DNA of 64,000 bases, from the NCBI RefSeq assembly GCF_003990445.1, contig NZ_REEZ01000004.1, forward strand, positions 124,001-188,000, given 5' to 3'. The notes beneath the pieces were generated by a model. The model was not told where the DNA came from. It saw nothing but the letters and a program-made list of their open reading frames with translations, and made no database searches. This DNA comes from Pararhodobacter zhoushanensis. Lineage in GTDB: Bacteria; Pseudomonadota; Alphaproteobacteria; Rhodobacterales; Rhodobacteraceae. Both the position numbers and the translations under genes were made by a program. Within the stretch, counting starts at the first letter, position 1, and the number at the start of each line of letters is the position of its first letter. This document shows positions 17,431-26,900 of the stretch, piece after piece.

Positions 17431-17694
17431 ATGCCCAATCCTGTCATCGAGATCTACACCTCGCCCTTCTGCGGCTACTGCCACGCCGCCAAGCGGCTGC
17501 TCAAATCCAAGGGCGCTGCCTTCACCGAAATCGACGTCATCGCCCACCCCGACCGCAAGCCCGAGATGATCAAGCGCTCAGGCGGCGGCCGCACCGTGCC
17601 GCAGATCTTCATCGGCGAGACCCATATCGGCGGCTGCGACGACATGATGGCGCTGGACCGGCGCGGCGGGCTTGACCCGCTGTTGCAGGGCTGA
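17431..17694 (+). CDS. grxC: Glutaredoxin 3 type
   Basis: An 87-residue dithiol glutaredoxin with active site CGYC at 14-17, the TVPQIF cis-proline region and the GGCDDMMAL glutathione-binding end. It reduces protein and glutathione mixed disulfides in the cytoplasm. It lies between comF and a nitrilase-family amidase with 4 bp to the latter, so the two are likely one transcript. Confidence 0.93.
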   Translation: MPNPVIEIYTSPFCGYCHAAKRLLKSKGAAFTEIDVIAHPDRKPEMIKRSGGGRTVPQIFIGETHIGGCDDMMALDRRGGLDPLLQG

Positions 17695-17698
17695 GCCG

Positions 17699-18544
17699 AT
17701 GCGCGCGGGGATCGTGCAGCTGAGCGTCGGCGACCTGCCCGCCGACAACGTAGGCCTCGTGCGCGACGCGGTGCGCGAGGCTATCGCCGGCGGCGCGGGC
17801 TTCGTGCTGACGCCGGAATGCACCAACTGCATCTCGGCGGATCGCAAGCACCAGCAAAATGTGCTCACGCAGGAAGCCGACGATCCGGTTCTGGCGATGC
17901 TCCGCGATGAAGCCGCGCGCACCGGGATCTGGCTGCTGGCCGGATCGCTGATCCTCAAGACCGGCGATGACAGCGACCCGCGCTTTGCCAACCGCTCGCT
18001 GCTGATCGGCCCCGACGGGGCGATCACGGCGCGCTATGACAAGATCCACCTCTTTGACGTGCAGGTCTCGGAATCTGAGACCTACCGCGAATCCGCCGGC
18101 ATCCGCCCCGGCGACCGCGCCGTCACCGCGCAAACCCCCTTCGCCACGCTGGGCATGACCATCTGCTACGACGTGCGCTTCGCCCATCTCTACCGCGCGC
18201 TGGCCCAAGCCGGGGCACAGGTGCTGACCGTCCCCGCCGCCTTCAGCCCGGTTACCGGCGCCGCGCATTGGGAAACCCTGCTGCGCGCCCGCGCCATCGA
18301 GACCGGCTGCTACGTTCTGGCCCCCGCCCAGACCGGCCAGCACCCGCAAACCACCGGCCGCCAGCGCGCCACTTACGGCCACGCGCTGGCCATCGCGCCC
18401 TGGGGTGAGGTGATCGCCGACGCCGGGACCGAGCCGGGGGTGATCTATGCCGATCTCGACCTGCGCGCCGTCGACAGCGCCCGTGGCCGCGTGCCTGCCC
18501 TCAGCCACGACCGGCCCTATGCCGCCCCGGAGCCGCGAGCGTGA
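17699..18544 (+). CDS. Carbon-nitrogen hydrolase (nitrilase superfamily) amidase
   Basis: A 281-residue enzyme with the catalytic triad E40 (LTPEC), K115 (RYDKIHLFD) and C156 (MTICYDVRF). This family includes Nit1/Nit2 dealkylating or deaminated-glutathione amidases; the order grxC-amidase and the sequence would fit the deaminated glutathione amidase, but that is an inference. ATG at 17699 is 4 bp after grxC. The stop overlaps the MarR start (GTGA). Confidence 0.85.
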   Translation: MRAGIVQLSVGDLPADNVGLVRDAVREAIAGGAGFVLTPECTNCISADRKHQQNVLTQEADDPVLAMLRDEAARTGIWLLAGSLILKTGDDSDPRFANRSLLIGPDGAITARYDKIHLFDVQVSESETYRESAGIRPGDRAVTAQTPFATLGMTICYDVRFAHLYRALAQAGAQVLTVPAAFSPVTGAAHWETLLRARAIETGCYVLAPAQTGQHPQTTGRQRATYGHALAIAPWGEVIADAGTEPGVIYADLDLRAVDSARGRVPALSHDRPYAAPEPRA

Positions 18545-18981
18545 AGCCCGCCGACGACCTCGCGGTGCCGCTCTTTGCCGAGCTGTTCATGACCGATCAG
18601 CTGGCACGCGCCCGGCTGTCCAAAGTGCTGCCCAGGGGCATGGAGCTGTCGCATTTCTCGGTGCTCAACCACCTCGCCCGTACCCAGGACGAGCGCACCC
18701 CGGCACAGCTGGCCAAATCCTTCCATGTCACGCGCGGGGCGATGACCAACACGCTGTCCAAGCTTGAAGTCGCGGGGCATATCCACATCCGCCCCGACTG
18801 GGACGACGCCCGGCGCAAATTCGTGTCGATCAGCCCCTCAGGCCGCGCCGCGCGCGATGCCGCCCTGCACGCCATCGCACCGGTCATCGGCGCACTGGCG
18901 CGCAAGATCGGCATCGACAAGGTGCGCGCCATCCTGCCGGTTCTGCGCGAATTGCGCTCGGAACTGGAAACCGACGACTAA
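18541..18981 (+). CDS. MarR-family transcriptional regulator
   Basis: A 146-residue winged-helix regulator: LSHFSVLNHLART then TPAQLAKSFHVTRGAMTNTLSKLEVAGHI is the recognition region, and the wing carries DDARRKFVSISPSGR. GTG start overlaps the amidase stop, so it belongs to that operon and may control it or a neighbour. Ligand unknown. Confidence 0.85.
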   Translation: MKPADDLAVPLFAELFMTDQLARARLSKVLPRGMELSHFSVLNHLARTQDERTPAQLAKSFHVTRGAMTNTLSKLEVAGHIHIRPDWDDARRKFVSISPSGRAARDAALHAIAPVIGALARKIGIDKVRAILPVLRELRSELETDD

Positions 18982-19030
18982 ACTTTTCCTAAAATTTTCC
19001 GCACCACCCCCGGAGCCATCATCTGTCCGA

Positions 19031-19084
19031 AAATATCCCGGGGGGTGAAGGCGCGGCACGCGCCGAGGGGGGCTGGCCCCCCTC
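19031..19084. repeat. Two-hairpin intergenic repeat, copy 2
   Basis: Leader 19031-19048, first stem GGCGCG-GCA-CGCGCC (19050-19064), second stem GAGGGGGGC-TG-GCCCCCCTC (19065-19084). The first stem differs in sequence from copy 1 (GCCCG/CGGGC) yet keeps pairing and the GCA loop. It lies between the convergent MarR and regA genes and probably serves as a terminator for one or both. Confidence 0.7.
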
Positions 19085-19092
19085 ACCCGGCC

Positions 19093-19650
19093 TCAGCGCG
19101 GGCTGCGCTTGGCCAGAATGCGCTGCAAGGTCCGCCGGTGCATGCTGAGCCGCCGTGCCGTTTCGCTGACATTGCGGTCGCATTGCTCGTAGACGCGCTG
19201 GATATGCTCCCAGCGCACACGGTCCGCCGACATCGGATTCGTTGGCGGCTCGGGCAATACCGCGCCTTCGTGTTGCAGCAGCGCGTTGACCACTTCGTCG
19301 GCATCGGCGGGTTTCGACAGATAATCCGTCGCGCCGATCTTCACCGCCGCCACCGCCGTCGCAATCGCGCCATAGCCGGTCAACACCACGATCCGCGCAT
19401 CGGGCCGCTTGGCGCGCAGCGCTTCCACCACGTCCAGCCCGTTACCGTCCTCAAGCCGCAAGTCGATCACCGCGTAAGCGGGTGGGCGGGCCAGCGCCAG
19501 CGCCTTGCCTGCCGCGACTGAGCCTGCGGTCTCGACGGCGAAACCGCGCCGCTCCATCGCGCGGGCAAGACGCTTGAGGAATACCTCATCATCATCCACC
19601 AAAAGCAGCGATGGATCCTCGCCAAGATCGAGCGGGCTATCATCGGCCAT
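19093..19650 (-). CDS. regA: Global redox response regulator RegA/PrrA/ActR
   Basis: A 185-residue two-domain regulator: receiver (LLVDDDEVF, phospho-acceptor D63, K in LSKPADADEV) and a C-terminal Fis-type DNA-binding helix-turn-helix ending NVSETARRLSMHRRTLQRIL, the signature of RegA. In Rhodobacteraceae it controls photosynthesis, respiration, carbon and nitrogen fixation in response to oxygen and redox. It is followed by a hairpin repeat and preceded on the same strand by senC. The cognate kinase RegB is encoded divergently 800 bp away. Confidence 0.95.
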   Translation of the reverse strand: MADDSPLDLGEDPSLLLVDDDEVFLKRLARAMERRGFAVETAGSVAAGKALALARPPAYAVIDLRLEDGNGLDVVEALRAKRPDARIVVLTGYGAIATAVAAVKIGATDYLSKPADADEVVNALLQHEGAVLPEPPTNPMSADRVRWEHIQRVYEQCDRNVSETARRLSMHRRTLQRILAKRSPR

Positions 19651-19735
19651 GCCAATTCCCTCGCGTTGTTGAGAACGATCTAGTCGTCATGAGAGGCGAA
19701 ATCAAATCTGGATGCAAGATTCCAGATAAGGAGCA

Positions 19736-20356
19736 TTACGCCCGCGAGATGAAGCACTGCGCAGTTTGCGCCACTTGTTCAGCGCTCAGGTCATGGCGGA
19801 ACACCTCGACCGTGCCATGTTCGGGCAAGACCAGATAGGTAAAGGTCGAATGATCAACGAGGTAGAATTCGTCGTCCCCGGCCTGCCGCGAAAAGAACGT
19901 GCGATACGCCCGCGACGCGGCGCGCACCTGCTCGTCACTGCCGGTCAGGCCGATCATGCGCGGGTGGAAGATGCTGGCGAACTCACCGACAACCTCGGGC
20001 GTATCGCGCTCAGGGTCGATCGAGATGAACACCGGCTGCACCATGCTGCCCTCGGCTTCCAGAAGCTCGGTTGCCAGCGCGTTGCGGGCGCTGTCCAGCG
20101 GGCAGACATCCGGGCAGAAGGTGTATCCGAAATACACCAAACTGGGCATGGTGATAACATCGGTGTCGGTTACCGTCTGCCCGGCGCTGTTGATCAGTTC
20201 GAACGGCCCGCCAATCGACGACAGCCCGCCCTGCACCGCTGCCGTCCGGCAGGGCCCAAAGGGATCATCGCTGTCGGGCGAAAAGGCCATGTAGCCCAAC
20301 ACGCCCAAAAGCCCGGCGATAAATGCCGCAGCACCGATGGTATAGGTCTTGATCAT
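19736..20356 (-). CDS. senC: SCO/SenC/PrrC family copper-binding protein
   Basis: A 206-residue membrane-anchored thioredoxin-fold protein with an N-terminal transmembrane helix (TIGAAAFIAGLLGVLGYMAF), the copper-binding CPDVC (C81, C85) and H169 in YLVDHSTF. It assists copper delivery to cytochrome c oxidase and in related species feeds redox information to RegB. It lies just upstream of regA (as in senC-regA operons) and divergent from regB. AGGA precedes the ATG at 20356. Confidence 0.92.
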   Translation of the reverse strand: MIKTYTIGAAAFIAGLLGVLGYMAFSPDSDDPFGPCRTAAVQGGLSSIGGPFELINSAGQTVTDTDVITMPSLVYFGYTFCPDVCPLDSARNALATELLEAEGSMVQPVFISIDPERDTPEVVGEFASIFHPRMIGLTGSDEQVRAASRAYRTFFSRQAGDDEFYLVDHSTFTYLVLPEHGTVEVFRHDLSAEQVAQTAQCFISRA

Positions 20357-20446
20357 GGCGTCCTCGCGTCCTTGAGAGCCGCTTGATGCCTCAGCCCGGC
20401 GCGCGTAACAAGGCGCAAACCCGTGACCGCGACACAAGGCCGCTTG

Positions 20447-21835
20447 ATGGAAAACTCCACCCTGAGCCTGATGAACCGTGACGTGCAGGGCCATTGGGTC
20501 CGGCTGGAAACGCTGACACGCGTGCGCTGGCTGGCGGCCAGCGGGCAGGTCGTGGCGCTGCTGGTCACCCGCTATCTGTTCAATCTGGACTTCGCGCTGA
20601 CCCTGTGTCTGGCCGTCGTCGGCGTCTCGGCGGCGTCAAACCTGCTGTCGGCTTATCTGTTCCCGCGCACCAAGCGCCTGTCCGAGACCGAGGCCCTGCT
20701 TACCCTCGCCTTCGACACTACCCAGCTGGCGCTCCTGCTCTTCCTGACCGGGGGCCTCAACAACCCCTTCGCGCTGCTGCTGATCGCCCCCGTCACCATC
20801 GCCGCCACGGCGCTGCAAACCCGCTCGACGCTGATCCTTGGTGTGGGCACCGCCATTCTTGCGTCCACGCTGGCGTTTACGTTTGAACCGTTGCGCCTGC
20901 CCGATGGCGCGCTGTTGCTGCTGCCGGACCTGTTCCGCTTCGGCTTCTGGGCCGCGCTGGTGATCGGGATCGCCTTTATCGGGCTCTATTCCCGCTCGAT
21001 CGCGGCTGAAAAGCAAACGCTGGCCGAGGCCCTTCTGGCCACCAGCATGGCCTTGGCCCGTGAACAGAAGCTGACCGATCTGGGCGGGGTGATCGCCGCC
21101 GCCGCGCATGAACTGGGCACGCCGCTGGCCACGATCAAGCTGGTCTCGTCCGAGCTGATCAAGGCGCTGGACGACCCCGAACTGGCCGACGACGCGCGCC
21201 TGATCCGTGAACAGGCCGACCGCTGCCGCGCCATCCTGCACTCGATGGGTCAGGCCGGGAAAGACGACCTGCACCTGCGCAACGCCCCCTTGCGCGCCGT
21301 GGTCGATGAGGCCGCCGAGCCTCATGCCAAACGCGGCAAGATCGTCATGGTCGATTTCGCCACCGATCACGGTCGCATGCCCGAAATCCAGCGCCGCCCC
21401 GAGATCATCCACGGTGTGCGCAACCTGGTCCAGAACGCGGTCGATTTCGCGCAATCGCAGGTCTGGGTCGAAGCGACATGGACCGAGACCCACATCACCC
21501 TGCGCGTCATTGACGATGGCCCCGGCTATCCCCCGCATCTGCTGGACCTGATGGGCGAGCCTTACCTGCGTGAGCGGCGCGGCTATTCCCCGCGCAGCGA
21601 CTCGCGGCCTGAATATGAGGGGATGGGTCTGGGTCTTTTCATCGCCAAAACCCTGCTGGAACGGACCGGTGCCGCCGTGCGCTTTGGCAATTGCCGCGAG
21701 CACGGCGCGCCATTGGGGGTTCCCGGTGAGCCCTGCGGTGCCATCGCCGAGGTTCGCTGGCCCCGCAGCGCCATCGAAAGCAACGCCCGCCGCGCCCTGG
21801 GGGAAAACGCGCCGATCGACAACAGCACGTCCTGA
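20447..21835 (+). CDS. regB: Redox sensor histidine kinase RegB/PrrB
   Basis: A 462-residue membrane kinase with about six N-terminal transmembrane helices, the ubiquinone-binding heptad GGLNNPF (102-108) that defines RegB, the phospho-acceptor histidine in AAAHELGTPLATI (H221), and a cysteine at C260 in EQADRCRAIL that aligns by context with the redox-active cysteine of RegB. The kinase C-terminus has VQNAVDFA, DDGPGYP and GLGLFIAKTLL. It senses the quinone pool and phosphorylates RegA. ATG at 20447 is chosen over an upstream GTG. Confidence 0.95.
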   Translation: MENSTLSLMNRDVQGHWVRLETLTRVRWLAASGQVVALLVTRYLFNLDFALTLCLAVVGVSAASNLLSAYLFPRTKRLSETEALLTLAFDTTQLALLLFLTGGLNNPFALLLIAPVTIAATALQTRSTLILGVGTAILASTLAFTFEPLRLPDGALLLLPDLFRFGFWAALVIGIAFIGLYSRSIAAEKQTLAEALLATSMALAREQKLTDLGGVIAAAAHELGTPLATIKLVSSELIKALDDPELADDARLIREQADRCRAILHSMGQAGKDDLHLRNAPLRAVVDEAAEPHAKRGKIVMVDFATDHGRMPEIQRRPEIIHGVRNLVQNAVDFAQSQVWVEATWTETHITLRVIDDGPGYPPHLLDLMGEPYLRERRGYSPRSDSRPEYEGMGLGLFIAKTLLERTGAAVRFGNCREHGAPLGVPGEPCGAIAEVRWPRSAIESNARRALGENAPIDNSTS

Positions 21836-21960
21836 AATGACCCTTTCCGACGGCATGCTTGAACGCGGGCTTTAACGCGGGCTTAACCAATCTGACCGAT
21901 AGTCGGCAACCTCGGCAAAGACACGCAGGTGGCTTTGCGGACAGCAGACAGGATGGTCCC

Positions 21961-23529
21961 ATGCACACAACGTTAGGCTTCGCGCTGGTCCTCGTTGGAA
22001 CCTCGGCCCTGACGGTTGTGGCGATACTCTTGATTGTTTGTGCCATCCTTCCGTCGCGGTCGCGCAGCGGCTCGGGCGTCGGATCCGGCAGCGAGGCTGC
22101 CTTCTTGTTTGACGGCACCACGCTGGTCGACGCCAACCCTCGCGGTCACTCCTTGCTTGAATCCCTGCGCCAAAGCGACGGCAACAGCGACGATGATCGG
22201 GCACGGCTCATCCGTTTTCTCAGCGCGGATATCCCCGATCTGCCCGCCGCCATCGACACCGCGCCACGCCAGCGCCAAACCCGGCTTACCGGGACTGAGG
22301 GTTGCGCGACCGAGGTGGTGCTGGACTGGCTGGACGGCGCGCTTCGGCTTACCGTGATCGACGCCCTGTCAGACGAAGGGGCGATACTGCTCGATCGGCT
22401 CAGCTTCCGCGCCTTGCAGGATGAGCTGAACCTCTTGCGCCAGATGACCGAATCCGCACCGCTGCTGTTGTGGCGTGAAGATGCGCAGGGGCAAGTGACC
22501 TGGGCGAACGGTGCCTATCTGAAGTATCTCGCTGAATCGAGCAAAGGCGTGGCAATCGCCTGGCCCCTGCCCGCCCTCTTTCCTGCCGGAACCGTCGGAC
22601 CCCGCCAGCGCATTTCTCTGCCCGATCCCGATGACGACGGCCAGTCCTGGTTCGACCTGACCCGTGTGGATGGCGGCGAGGGCACGCTGGCCTATGCGCT
22701 GCCCGCCGACGACGCCCATCAGGCCGAGCGCACGAAAAGCGACTTTATCCAGACGCTGACCAAGACATTCGCCACCTTGCCCATCGGTCTGGCCGTGTTC
22801 GATCGCGCGCGGCGGTTGCAGATGTTCAATCCCGCGCTCACCGATCTTACCGGCCTGGAACCCGAATTTCTGCTGTCGCGACCGGGGATAGAGGGTTTTC
22901 TCAACCGGATGCGCGATAAACACGTTTTGCCTGAACCGCGCGACTATCGCAGCTGGGCACGGCGCTTGCTTGAGATCGAAACCACCGCGCCGGTGGGCGA
23001 ATTTGAAGAAACCTGGTCATTGCCAAGTGGCCAGACCTTTCGCGTCAGCGCGTCACCCCACCCGGACGGCGCGCTCGCCTTTCTGATCGAAGACATCACC
23101 TCGGAAACCCATCACAACCGCCACGTCCGGGCCGAGATGGAGACCAGCCAATCCGTGCTCAACCAGCTCGAAGAGGCAATCGCCGTCTTTTCCGCGACCG
23201 GCCAGTTGATGCTGACCAATACCGCTTTCAGCCAACTCTGGATGCTTGAAGGCGAGGAATCGCTCAACGCCGTCACGCTGGCCGAGGCGTTGGACAACTG
23301 GCGAGAGGCCGGCGACGATCCCGCGCTGTGGTCGCGCGTCGCCGCGCTCAGCCGACCGGGGCAGCACGACGGCCAGCCGGTCTGCGGGCTGATGCGCATG
23401 GCGGACGGCGAGCAGTTGCGCATCGAAGCGCGGCGCACCTCAACCGGTGCGCTGATGATCTCCTTTGCGCAGGTCGATACACCCATCAGCACCACCACCC
23501 GCGCACAAGTCCTGCACGCCAACGTATGA
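21961..23529 (+). CDS. PAS-domain membrane protein without a recognisable kinase domain
   Basis: A 522-residue protein with one N-terminal transmembrane helix (residues about 4-28) followed by a cytoplasmic region with at least two PAS-like segments (AVFDRARRLQMFNPALTDLTG and AIAVFSATGQLMLTNTAFSQLW). No HisKA or ATPase motifs are visible. It lies 126 bp after regB. Related Rhodobacteraceae carry a similar PAS gene in this neighbourhood, so it may be an accessory sensor; its partner is unknown. ATG at 21961 follows AGGATGG. Confidence 0.75.
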   Translation: MHTTLGFALVLVGTSALTVVAILLIVCAILPSRSRSGSGVGSGSEAAFLFDGTTLVDANPRGHSLLESLRQSDGNSDDDRARLIRFLSADIPDLPAAIDTAPRQRQTRLTGTEGCATEVVLDWLDGALRLTVIDALSDEGAILLDRLSFRALQDELNLLRQMTESAPLLLWREDAQGQVTWANGAYLKYLAESSKGVAIAWPLPALFPAGTVGPRQRISLPDPDDDGQSWFDLTRVDGGEGTLAYALPADDAHQAERTKSDFIQTLTKTFATLPIGLAVFDRARRLQMFNPALTDLTGLEPEFLLSRPGIEGFLNRMRDKHVLPEPRDYRSWARRLLEIETTAPVGEFEETWSLPSGQTFRVSASPHPDGALAFLIEDITSETHHNRHVRAEMETSQSVLNQLEEAIAVFSATGQLMLTNTAFSQLWMLEGEESLNAVTLAEALDNWREAGDDPALWSRVAALSRPGQHDGQPVCGLMRMADGEQLRIEARRTSTGALMISFAQVDTPISTTTRAQVLHANV

Positions 23530-23532
23530 AAA

Positions 23533-23559
23533 AACGCCGGACCCTTGGGGCCCGGCGTT
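23533..23559 (-). terminator. Terminator of trxA, overlapping the end region of the PAS gene
   Basis: Near-perfect stem AACGCCGG-A-CCC/GGG-C-CCGGCGTT. On the minus strand it is followed by a run of T, giving a strong intrinsic terminator for the trxA transcript. Confidence 0.8.
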
Positions 23560-23580
23560 CTCAATGCGCGATATCGCCGT

Positions 23581-23901
23581 TCAGATCGAGGCTTCGATCC
23601 AGCTTTGCAGCGCGGCTTTCGGTGCAGCGCCGACCTTGTTGGCAACAACCTGGCCGTCTTTCACCAGAAACAGCGCCGGGATGCCACGAATGCCCATCGC
23701 AGCGGTGATCTGCGGGTTTTCATCGACGTTCACTTTGGCAATGCGCACGCGGCCGTCGAATTCAGCCGACAGCTCTTCCAGAGCCGGGCCGATCTGACGG
23801 CACGGGCCGCACCATTCAGCCCAAAAGTCGATGACAACGGGAAGCTCGCTGTTGCGCACTTCGGCTTCGAAGGTGGCGTCGGTCACGGGGAAAGTAGCCA
23901 T
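23581..23901 (-). CDS. trxA: Thioredoxin 1
   Basis: A 106-residue thioredoxin with WAEWCGPC (C31, C34), the buried D in VIDFW and cis-proline in [10 protein letters not shown] general cytoplasmic dithiol reductant. It follows addA by 55 bp and may be co-transcribed with tsaE-addB-addA or use its own promoter, and it ends in a strong terminator. Confidence 0.95.
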   Translation of the reverse strand: MATFPVTDATFEAEVRNSELPVVIDFWAEWCGPCRQIGPALEELSAEFDGRVRIAKVNVDENPQITAAMGIRGIPALFLVKDGQVVANKVGAAPKAALQSWIEASI

Positions 23902-23956
23902 GGGGTGTCTCCTGACGGCAATCTGAAAGCGGGGGGATAACTGTGTTCTCTTCTAC

Positions 23957-26900
23957 CTATGAAGCCACCGCACCCCGGTCAAGGGCAGCGCGCGCCAGTG
24001 CCGCAGCCACGGCCGCCGGGTCCAGCGGCATCAACTGGGCCGTCGCGGTCCACAACAGCGCGGTTTCGATGCGCCGACCGGGGTAAAGCGCGCCCAGCAG
24101 GTGCGCATAGGCCCCCATCTGGCGCAGCAGCCCCTCGGGCACCTGCGTCGCGTCGCGTGGCACCGCGCGGTTGGATTTGAAGTCGACGGCCAGAATCCGC
24201 CCAGGCGTGATGATCAGCCGGTCGATCAGCCCCCACATCTGCCGCCCGTTCCATTCGCCCGACAGCGCCACTTCGACCAGCGCGTCTCCGCTCAGGATAT
24301 CGGCCAGCGCCGGGGCGGCCATCACCGCCATCGCCTCGGCCAGACTGGCCTCTCCGTCGGGCTGGCCCAGGATCAGCGCGCCGCCATGCAAGGCGCGCTC
24401 CGTTTCTGGCAGCCCCGGCAGTTCTTCCAACAGCCGGTGGATCAAACTCCCCCGCGCCATCGCCACATCCGTCTCATCCCCGGCCCCTGGCAATGCCTTC
24501 GCCCCGCCCAGCGCCGAGGGTGTCAGCGCGCGCAGCCCCTCAGGTTCCGGCGGCAGGTCGGGCAATTCGGCAAAGTCAGAGCCTGTTTCTGGCGGTTGCG
24601 CCTTTTCCCCCAACGCTGGCCAATCGCCATGCGCATGGCGCTGCCCCACCCCGGTCGGCGTGTCCAGCGGCACCGGCGCCAGCGCCGACATCGCGGTCTC
24701 AACCCGGCTATACCAGCACGGCCCCGCGACATCGCCCGCCGCACAAACAATCAGCCACCGCTCGGCCCGAGTCAGCGCAACGTACAAAAGCCGGTCGCTC
24801 TCTTCCTCGCGCAGCCGCGCGACATCCTCATCCGCTTCACGCTGCTGCGGCGTCGCACCGTCCTTGGTCGCACGCAGGATCGGCACGCCCCCCACCTCGA
24901 CCAGCGTTGCTGCGTTCGGCGCCTTGCGCGCCGCAGTGTCGGGCAGGATCACAATCGGCGCTTCCAACCCCTTGGAGCCATGCACCGTCATCACCCGGAT
25001 ACTGCGCCCGGCCGACTCCGACTGGCGCTGCACCTCGGCGTCCGAGGCCTCAAGCCAGCCCAGAAACCCGTCGAGCGAGGGCACATGCCCGGTCTCATAG
25101 GTCAGCGCCAGATCGACAAAGGCTTCCAGCGCATCCTCAACCTCAGCCCCGAAGCGGGCGCGAATCCGCCGCCGCCCGTCGTGCCGGGTCAAAATCCGCT
25201 CGATCAGCTCATAAGGTCGCAGGAAATCGACCTGCCCGCGCAGATCGTCCAGCACAGCGCGGACCTCGGCAAGCGCCGGTTCCTTGCGCAGCCGTTCCCA
25301 CAAGAACCCCTTGCGCCCATGCGCCAACCGGAACAGCGCGTCCTCATCCAACCCGAACAGCGGCGAGCGCAGCGCGACGCCCAGCGACAGATCATCCTCG
25401 GGCAACGCGAGGAACTTGAGCAGCGCGATCAGATCCTGCACCGCCAGCACGTCGCCCAGTTTCAGCCGGTCGGCCCCGGCGATCTCAAGCCCCTCGGCCT
25501 TGCACGCCCGGATCAGCGCGTGAAACAGCAAGCGCCGCCGCCGCACCAGGATCAGGAAATCGCCCTCATGCACCGGGCGCGGGCCCTTGCGCGTGTCCAA
25601 CTGCTCACCCCGGTCAATGATCGCGCGGATCTGTTGCGCGATCATGCGCGCCAGCTCGACCTCGGCGTTATCCGGCGACGGGCGGTCGACCGGGCTTTCC
25701 CACGGCGTTTCCTCGGGCTTTTCGGGTTTGGGTACGGCAGGCCACAGATCGACCCGCCCGGCCATCGCCGGGAAAAACGCCAGATGCTCTGGCGCGCCGC
25801 CGAGGCCTCCGGCCCCAGCCTCAGGCGCAAAGCAATGATCGACCAGCCGCAGAACCGCGTCCGACGAGCGGAAGGAATGCTTCAATTCCTGCAAGCTTAG
25901 ACCCTGTTTCACCGCCGCCAGCCGCTCGCGGAACTGCTCGCGCGTGCGCTCGAACCCCATCAGGTCCGCACCCTGGAACGAGTAAATCGACTGCTTGCGG
26001 TCGCCCACCACAAAGATCGTGCGCAGCTCATCGCGCGCCCCCAGACCGGCGGTGAATTCCTGCGTCAGCAGCTCGATCACCCGCCACTGTCCGGGCGAGG
26101 TATCCTGCGCCTCGTCCACCAGAATGTGATCTATGCCGCCGTCGAGCTTGAACAACACCCACTGTGCGACCTCGCTTTTCGACAAAAGATCGCGCGCCAG
26201 CCGGATCAGATCGTCGAAATCCAGCCACCCGCGCCGCGCCTTGGCCGCATCGAAGGCCGGCAGCCACAGCCGCGCGAAACGGTGCAGCGCAAAGGCCATA
26301 TCCCACGCCGACAGCGCCAGCCGCAGGGCACGCGCGTCCTCAACCCGCTGACCCAGCGCGTCCAGAGCCTCCAGATCATCCGGCCCGATGCTGGGGGCCG
26401 TGCCCTTGGTGACGTGTTTGCCGGTCTTGGCGGTGTAGGGCTCTCTGGCCGACGCGCCGGTGAGCAGCTTGCTCTCCAGCACAGGCAAATCCGCCAGCCC
26501 CGGCTCGCGCATCCCGCTCAGCGCATCGGCCAGTTTGTTGTCATTCGCGCCACCCGCGCGCAGCTTGGGCACCAGACGCGAGAAAAGATCCCCCTCATCC
26601 CCATCGAAGACAGCCCCCAGCAACTGGTCTTCATCAAACCCGCGCGGCAGATCGAACAGCGGGTCCAGATCGGGCATTTCCCCGGCAAAAGCGTCTCTAT
26701 GCTTGCCGAAATCAGCCAGAAGCTTGCCGAAGGCCTCTTCATTCAACCGCACCAGTAGCGCCTGCATCGCCCCGGCTTCCGGCCCGCGTGCAAAGCGGTC
26801 CAGCAGCTCCAGCCGCAATTGCTCAAGGCTGCGCTCCTCGACCTCGGAGAAGTCAGGCGTCACCGCGGCCTCCAGCGGAAAACGCCGGAGCAAAGAGGAA

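Noticed and set aside
20636-21856. 406-codon minus-strand open frame opposite regB
   Set aside because: regB has clear motifs in its own frame; the antisense product is glutamine- and arginine-rich with no recognisable domain.
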